Shown here in pieces: positions 57,100-64,000 of a stretch of 64,000 nt of DNA. The DNA lies in assembly GCF_052324685.1 (NCBI RefSeq), contig NC_135220.1, positions 24,098,823-24,162,822 on the forward strand, in the 5' to 3' direction. The DNA is from Brachyhypopomus gauderio. Lineage: Eukaryota; Chordata; Actinopteri; Gymnotiformes; Hypopomidae. Position 1 is the first letter of the stretch. Each line of letters opens with the position of its first letter. A program made the position numbers and the translations under genes. The notes beneath the pieces are model-generated. The model had not been told where the DNA came from. It did no database searches and saw only the letters and a program-made list of their open reading frames with translations.

Positions 57100-60000
57100 A
57101 AGAAGAATTTACCTTGGTAGCCCAGCTAGCAAAGACAAGCAGTCGTGAAACGAGTCTTTAAAACTCATCTATCAGACTTCGTTCATAAGTCTAGCTCTCC
57201 AATCGGGTTTAAATATATACGTTTAGATTCGCGTTTTAGACAAGTGTGGTCTTCTGAACGCAGGATCAGGTCGTAACTATTTTTTTTGCGAAGTTATTCG
57301 CTTGTTGTGTGTGCTGGCTGGAGTACAAGCAGCGCGGTGGTGCAGCAGAAGCTCCATCTCCGTCCAGCGCAGCTATATCGGGCAACTATTTGTACCCCCG
57401 TTCCTGGCGAGATGCCCGTTTGGTTTTCTCACGAAAGCAAATGACCGTGAAGCCTCCCGTCGCCGTCCTAGAAAAGTTCGTCAAAAACACCGCCAGCTAG
57501 CACAGCCAGTTAAATATAGTCTAAGGACTTTTAGTATAACTGTAGTTTACTTTAGTCAACAGCCAGCGGCTGTGGGTCCGTGGTGCACTTAACTACAAGG
57601 TCTCTTACTACTTTGTTTAATGCTACTTTGGTGTTTCAGAAAATACAAATGAGAAGGTGTATAACCGTATCTAGATATACGATACGGTCTACGATAGTCA
57701 GTGACTCGGTACGAGGGGAAAATGATTTATTTATTTTTGCTGCCGTTAAAATTGGCTAGCTACCCCGTCTTTGTTTTTAATGTGCAGTACTATGTGTAGC
57801 TAGCTAGGATAGCTAACTATGCAAGAGAGAAAAAGACGAACGACGTTCAATAATTGAGTCTTGATGTTTCTAACAATAATCCTCGATGGGTAAAGTCATT
57901 GAGTTTGAGGTAAGTCATCGTCAGTAAAGTTCACAGCGTTGAATGAAACATCTTTAGCTAGCTAGCTATCGCTAGCTTAACTGTTTTGCTGAAGATTAAC
58001 TTGTGTGCCATCGTCGTTTGCGGTTGATTGCTACTGAACGCTGGATTTAATTAAACCAGAGGTGGTCAACTTTTAACAGGGAGATAACACTTTATATTAT
58101 TTTTCTAAGAATCCAAATACTTTGAAGACATTCTTGTACTCGTATACCCTAGGATGTACGTGCACTCGTATTACAAAATAAACTCTGATGGAGCACCTGT
58201 AATATTTGAGGCCAGTTAGCTACATGCCAATTAAGTAAATTGGGTTAGTGAAAAATATTGTTTAATTGATTAATCCATATGTCTGAGGATCCTTGGTAAC
58301 ATTAAGCAAGTGTTCAAAATGTTACCAGTTTAGATGAGGAAAACGTGGTGGGGGGATGAGGGGGGGCTTATTCAGCCTTTAATTGTACATCACTTCCCAT
58401 AGAACATTTTCCCACACAGGGAATAATGTGTGGGACATTCCTAGTGAGTGCATCCGTGAGAGTGGCCTGTCTAACAAGGGCCCATGCCAGTGTTCATTTT
58501 CAAGTCTTTCACAGACTCAGAACTCATTTACATGAAAAGGAAAAAACAGAGTACATCCTCCTCCTTCCAGGCCTTCTATTCACTTACCCAGTAAAAAAAA
58601 TGTCCAGGCCATTGAATGTGATTCAACCTAATGCTGACAAGGACTTTTTCAGGGACAGCAATTCTTAGGGCTCTAATTCTGCATTGAAAATTCTGCTACA
58701 GTATCAGTGATGCACGATAATACTAAAGGCCTCTAGGGTTCAATGATGTTAACAGTGCAGACTGGAGCTGTAGGCTGGTTTGAGACAGACACTCCCAGTA
58801 AACTGGAAAAGAGTTTTCAGTGTGTTTTCAGAGCAGTTTGACTCTCGGCTATGCCTTTCACTCATTAAAGCAGGGCTGCATTAAACAGATTTAAGTCCCT
58901 GTGATTAATGGAATTCTTCATGTCATCTTTCTTACCGCAGGTTTTCTCCCAGTACGTATGTAGTTATTACCACTGGGATTTATTGGAAGGCTTACCTGGT
59001 TCCAACTTGCCCACACCTGGCTTTTTTTTCTCCGTGGATATGGAAACTCTACAAAATCACACTATAATAGTTCACTATGTCAAGAGTCAAGAAGCCTCAG
59101 TTTGAACTCATGGCAAACTTTAGTTTGGTGTCTTAAATTGACTCTAATTCAAATCTCCATCTAAGAAATATATAGGTCTCAGGCTTTTACTTTTGAGTCA
59201 GACAGGTTATTTTTCCATCCATGTAAGCCATAACTACAAGATATCTAATACTGTACCCTGTTCATCACTGGGCCTGAACACTGCTGATAGGATGTAATGT
59301 GATTGACAGATATTTCTCAACATGGCATTGACCCATGGAAATGGGTGTTGAGCTAGTACAGGTTTATAAGGCACAGCAGTATTGTTATTTACATCATTCA
59401 CTGTTGCACTATGATTGGTCTGGCCCTGTCCCCCATATGCGACCGAATAGCAATTGTGATTTGTGTGATTTGTATTAAAGCATTCAGAAACAAATGTAGA
59501 AACGAATCCCTATTTGTTCCAAAATATGTCAGATGGTTCTCTCTGTTATTTTAACAAACCAAGTCATTTTGTTTACACACAATAGTAACTGGTGCTCACA
59601 GGTAAACAAACCTTAAGTTAGGCATATTTGCTAATCAGTATCATCAGTGCCAGTGCTCACTGAATGGCAATGATACTGCAAACAGTATCAGAAACACTCA
59701 ACAGTTTTTAAGATGAGACTTGACTTTCATTGAAAAGAGGATTGCACCATAAATTACTTATTGTTTTTGTATATTTATCAGAACACGATATTCAAGATGG
59801 AAAGTGTGACCCCATGCAGGGACAGTGTTGTATAGAAAGTTTTTTTGGACAATGATTAATATTATTATTTTCTAATATTGACTTTGCAGTCTTGGAGTGA
59901 GATGAGCCCTTTACAAAAATGCTTTTAAAAGTATTTATAAAATGCTAAAGGATTTGTGTGCTCTGAAAAATCTTGCTAGATTTGTCTTTGCTTTGGGTGT

Positions 60001-60760
60001 GGTGATAAATTGTCTGAACGAGGTGAGTTTCTCGACGTAGCTGCTAAAGCTGCTCTATTTTGCAGGACGTCTCGTATTAGTTGTAATTGAGATCTCTGAA
60101 AGAGACTTGGCCTGACTTTAATGAGTCATCTAAGATCACAGTCCACATTGTCCTGACTGGCATACATCAGAATAAACGTATTAACTAAGCTTTCTAGTAA
60201 AAATTTGATGATTAAAATGGGAGTCACTGTTTGACTCAAATGAGTGTGTTTCAGTCCGTGTAATGTTTATAACTTTGACTTCTGTCTTGGTAATAATGGT
60301 TTAAAGGTGATCAGATATAGATGCAATTCTATAGTCTACTGTCTATTGCTTGGTCATTCTACTTTGTAGTTTATTTTTGTTTTGATATCAGATTTGTGTA
60401 CTTTTGAGGCATATTACTTTGTGATGAATGTATTGTTATTATTATTACACATAATTTACAAATTCATGACCTTGGAATCAAACATATACCTGAGGGTTCC
60501 CTGCTAAAACATTGGAAACATGCAGGAACTCTCAGCTGCTTAAGTAGACACTTTGAGAACATCACACAGCAGTGTTCATTGGTGAGCACCTGTTATAACC
60601 CATCCCATGCTTTGAAAAAACACTAATGTGCTAGATGTCATGGAATGGAAGTCATGATGAGAGATAAATATAGACGTGAAATATTGTAAATATTTTTATC
60701 TGCAATACAGAAATTCACATTTTAATTCAAGTAATAATTCTATGGGCCTTTTATTATAAC
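57100..60760. other. No coding gene recognised
   Basis: AT-rich sequence with small open frames lacking domains or splice context (57302-57592, 58426-58668, 58908-59105). Could be intron of the + strand transcript starting near 56.9 kb. Confidence 0.5.
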
Positions 60761-60768
60761 CTATAGTG

Positions 60769-60952
60769 CAGGGGTACTCAACTAAATGTGGCAAACGTAA
60801 CACTCGTGATGGAGTGTTTTTTCAATAGCCCTGAAATAAATGCTCCATTTTTTTTTTGGTCCGTATCCAGTTAATCAGGAATGAGATTGGGTCCAGACAG
60901 GACTGCGTTCGGGTCCGGATCCGGACCGCGGTCTGCCAGTTGAGTACCCCTG
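60769..60952. mobile_element. hAT-type MITE with perfect 8-base target duplication
   Basis: 184 bp with 15-base perfect inverted ends caggggtactcaact / agttgagtacccctg, between identical ctatagtg octamers (60761-60768 and 60953-60960). Contains ggtccggatccggaccgcgg. Non-coding. Clean ends suggest a fairly recent insertion. Confidence 0.94.
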
Positions 60953-61379
60953 CTATAGTGAATGTGAACCTTTTACTATAGCCTATAGTGAACCTAACCC
61001 TTGGTGTGGGTGCGTAGTAAATGTGTGGGAGTGTAGTAAAGCTTTTCTAATATTCAGATGAAAAGACAATCTGGAAATGGGGTTAGGTGAAAGATGAAAT
61101 TTGCTCATCTTTCTTGCTTATTTAATTTGATAGCTACTATAACAATGCATTCAATATTAATTCTGTCTGTAATTTGAACGTGAACTGACATTATTGATCA
61201 GAATTGTGACTTTAAGCCATTATGATGCGTCACCCCTCCCTCCCCCCGGTGTGGTGCCCCGGTCTGCTCCACCCCCCCATCAGCGCTTTAATTCAGGGAA
61301 AACAGCTGCACGTCAGCCTGGATGCAAGCCAGCCAGCATCGGCCACTGCAACACTGGCCTTGACAGCCGCGTCTTGTGA

Positions 61380-61484
61380 TTGGCTCGCGCTGCACCCATG
61401 TGACCGGGCTGCCTGGATGCTCCCATGTAAATGACACAGTTGAAGGGGAGATGGGATGGAGGCTGTCACTGGCATCGAAATGGG
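61380..61484 (+). other. Possible promoter and first coding exon, unidentified
   Basis: GC-richer block with gtgattggct (CCAAT-type, inverted) near 61376, then gggATGGAGG at 61456 in fair Kozak context reading MEAVTGIEM and ending two bases into a Gly codon at donor GTAGGT (61485). A competing ATG at 61451 is in another frame. No downstream exon was joined and the product is unknown. Confidence 0.25.
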
Positions 61485-61619
61485 GTAGGTTTCCTCCTTT
61501 TTTCCACTCTCGCACAGGAGATGGCAAACGCACATGCTGCTCCCCTTTTCTGCAGGGACTAGGAGCACCTCCTGGGGGAGTGACATTAGCGTGTTTGCGT
61601 GACTAGCGAGGCGGCTCCT

Positions 61620-64000
61620 CTAAGCCTTTTGTTTTGATGGTGGTTGAGGGACAGACTGGGAGGGTGTGGGGGATGTGCGCCGATGGTCTCCTTGCTCCAT
61701 TATTGAGAGAATACAAGGGCTTTGTGATGGGGAGGGGAACAGCGATCTATGTACGTCTTGCACAGCATAGCCAAACTAGGATAGGGACGAAGCACTTGGC
61801 TTTGCACTGAAGATGAAACGGAAGGTTTCACAGCTAAGATGGTGGCAGGGAGACGGTGTTCCTCAGACTACCGGGGATGCTTTAAACAAAGCAGGTGTGT
61901 CGTGGCGGCAACGGCATTCTCAGCATCCGCCTGCAATCCACTCCTCAACGATCTTGTCGCCAGGGCAAGATGTATAGTGATGAGAACGGAGCTGGGGGTG
62001 TGCACTGAGAGTGAGGGGGTGTCAGAAGGGTGTTTATGGGGCGTGGGGCAGGGCGATTGCGTTTCTGCAGCTGACTGCAGGTTTTTTTTTTTTTTTTTTG
62101 AGACAGGCTTGCGGTGGTGGGGTGGGTGGTACCTGTGTTTCTTCGGTATTACTGCTCATATGCACATGCATGCACGCTCTGCACCCCTGAGTGGCCACCA
62201 CAAATGCAAAGGTATTCTGTCAAAATGCATACAGTTAAGGTCATCAAACTAGGGGGTGTGGAGTTGTTATTTATTTATTTATTTTTGCATTAGCTGCACA
62301 TCACATTAATTGCACAAACAGGGTGAACCTATTGAAATATTCATGAGGAACCGCAAAGCCTTTTTCTTGGTGTCATTCCCCCCCCCCCCTTTAGAGGCTG
62401 CTCACTCCCCTTCCTCGCGTAAACCTTTTGTCACAGTGTCGACCATTTTAGTTGCTTTGGTTATCATAGAGAGGCCGCCTCCCCTCCTTGCTGCTTCCTG
62501 TAAATATTCCTCTCATCCCCAGACTTGTTTCCACGATGGTGTGTTCTGTAACGAAACACTCCGAAATGGTGCGACTCTTAAAGGGATTATAACAGGAATT
62601 CACGCTGGACTAATCGGTGTCGTCTGAACTTGGTCCTTTAGGATGCATATATTTAAAAATGCGTTTTGTGCTTCTGTGCTGCATTTAAGTTTCCTTCACT
62701 GAATATGTGTCAGCAGATGTGTGTCAGCAGATTTCTGTGGCAGTTGGCGGCTGCTGCCTGTGATCCCTCTGCTCTCAGCCATTTGTAAGGCACTGCCTTC
62801 TTTTGCAGTATCATATGGACAACAATATAGGGAAAACTGCTGGTATGATTACCATAGTAGGAGGAGACTGGGGCTTGTTTTATGGGGCCAACTCCTATTT
62901 TATTAGGTATGTGATTTAACTATTCTTTTGTAATACAGTCTAGATTTGGAGGAGCAGTTTAGTCCAGTGACCGTCGTGCATTAAATCTATTGTAAAGACC
63001 TCGTCTTTGTGGGCAGATCACAGGCCAAATTAGGGGGGAAACTATTGGGTCAAACACCAAGACGTGTCTTCCTAAGATTTTGGATATCATGAGATGTATA
63101 AATGCTGGTCATTTGAACCGGTCACCTTGGTTGATGGTAGACTATTTGCTCAGGTTTACCTCGTACGGTGTACACAGCCAGGCCTGGTTGCCTGGACTTT
63201 GTCACGATGCCCAAACCCTGTTATATCCTCCGTTGATTTGTTTCTGAAGCACAGGAGCCTGATTAAGTTAATTAGCTAGTACTGGAATTCACAGAAATTC
63301 ACAGCATGCCAGTCAGGGCTGATGCACTGGTTATTAGACCTCTAATAAAGGCAGAGTTGGCCATACACAAACAGCTTGCATTCTGGTGGTGAAGTACATA
63401 CCACACATAGCAAAACACGAAGGCGCTGCCAACGTAACCCGACACCTATTTACACCGCATACATACACCATCTCCTATATTCATACTTTGTGCATACATA
63501 TGTATAAACATCTGTTATTGTTCTTGGGTTAAATTATTTATTCCCTTTGATACTATAACGAATTTGCATGTCATGATGTAGCTAACGTAAAAATGAAAGC
63601 ACGTCAGGATGATGTATGATGGGGAAGAATAGCCACGATGACGATGACGATGAGTCAAAGCAAGTGTGTGTAGGTTTGTAACCGAAATTCCAGCCCTCGA
63701 TCTCCCTTAGGGTCACTGGTTCCCTCTCATACATTAAACACCAGTTTTGGTTGTTGGAGGGAAGGTGCATCACTTAAATCAGGATAGATGTGATCTTATT
63801 ATGCGTTTGCCACACTTTCCTCATAATCCTCATTTTATATTATTCATAGAAATGCAACATTGTTGAGTTGTGACAGGACTCAGATGCTGTTTGCAGTCAT
63901 CTGTGTTGTGTAGTGTAGCCTCACCTCATCTGGGATTCACACCACAGATAAGTGGATATTGTGTGCTTTTAAAATGGATGCAAATCGGTCATCACTCACT
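61620..64000. other. No gene recognised
   Basis: Mixed-composition sequence with small open frames. One stretch (62794-62886) is bounded by acceptor-like tttgcag and donor-like GTATGT with one open phase, but encodes nothing I recognise. Confidence 0.4.
62082..62099. repeat. T homopolymer
   Basis: Run of about 18 Ts followed by gagacagg. Confidence 0.85.

Noticed and set aside
62794..62886. Exon-like segment reading YHMDNNIGKTAGMITIVGGD between tttgcag and GTATGT
   Set aside because: Only one of three phases is open, it does not fit the phase of the possible exon ending at 61484, and no homologue comes to mind.

Overview
The window reads as nuclear DNA from a ray-finned (teleost) fish. Genes are split by GT-AG introns with long AT-rich non-coding stretches, (CA)n, (TA)n and (GATA)n microsatellites are common, and the interspersed elements (PIF/Harbinger, Tc1, hAT, Kolobok-type, a tRNA-derived SINE, LINE fragments) are of kinds common in fish. 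There is no bacterial or organellar gene organisation, no CRISPR array and no recognisable tRNA or rRNA gene.

Two protein genes can be reconstructed completely. (1) gal3st1 (galactosylceramide sulfotransferase, + strand) has coding exons at 8569-8687 and 8849-10001 and encodes 423 residues, the length I recall for the mammalian enzyme. (2) epb41l4a (FERM-domain band 4.1-like protein 4A, - strand) runs from the ATG at 55885 to the stop at 20894. It has 22 coding exons whose splice phases all agree and encodes 661 residues, with a poly(A) signal at 20266-20261.

Partial or unidentified transcription units: a + strand 5' region (about 11.1-13.0 kb) with a GC-rich first exon and a second exon ending exactly at an ATG; a GC-rich promoter at about 56.85-57.1 kb that starts a + strand transcript head-to-head with epb41l4a; and a second possible + strand first exon at about 61.45 kb. 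The first 7 kb holds a duplicated, decayed segment with protein-like frames I could not name.

Layout: 0-7.3 kb duplicated and decayed sequence with a Harbinger element, a SINE and a LINE fragment; 7.8-8.3 kb Kolobok-like MITE; 8.5-10 kb gal3st1; 11-13 kb unidentified promoter and 5' exons; 13.6-14.0 kb minisatellite; 14-20 kb without recognised genes; 20.2-55.9 kb epb41l4a, whose introns hold a Tc1 element (21.2-22.3 kb), three related hAT copies with nested MITEs (24.3-29.4 kb), a Kolobok element with a broken THAP domain (36.4-37.1 kb) and a GC-rich repeat (44.3-45.2 kb); 56.8-64 kb promoter region and mostly non-coding DNA with a clean hAT MITE.

gal3st1 makes sulfatide in the Golgi. Epb41l4a is a cortical membrane-cytoskeleton adaptor. 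Nothing suggests that they act together; their adjacency is a matter of chromosome history. I found no convincing new molecular system. The most informative structures are the nested transposons, whose empty sites let the order of insertions be read.
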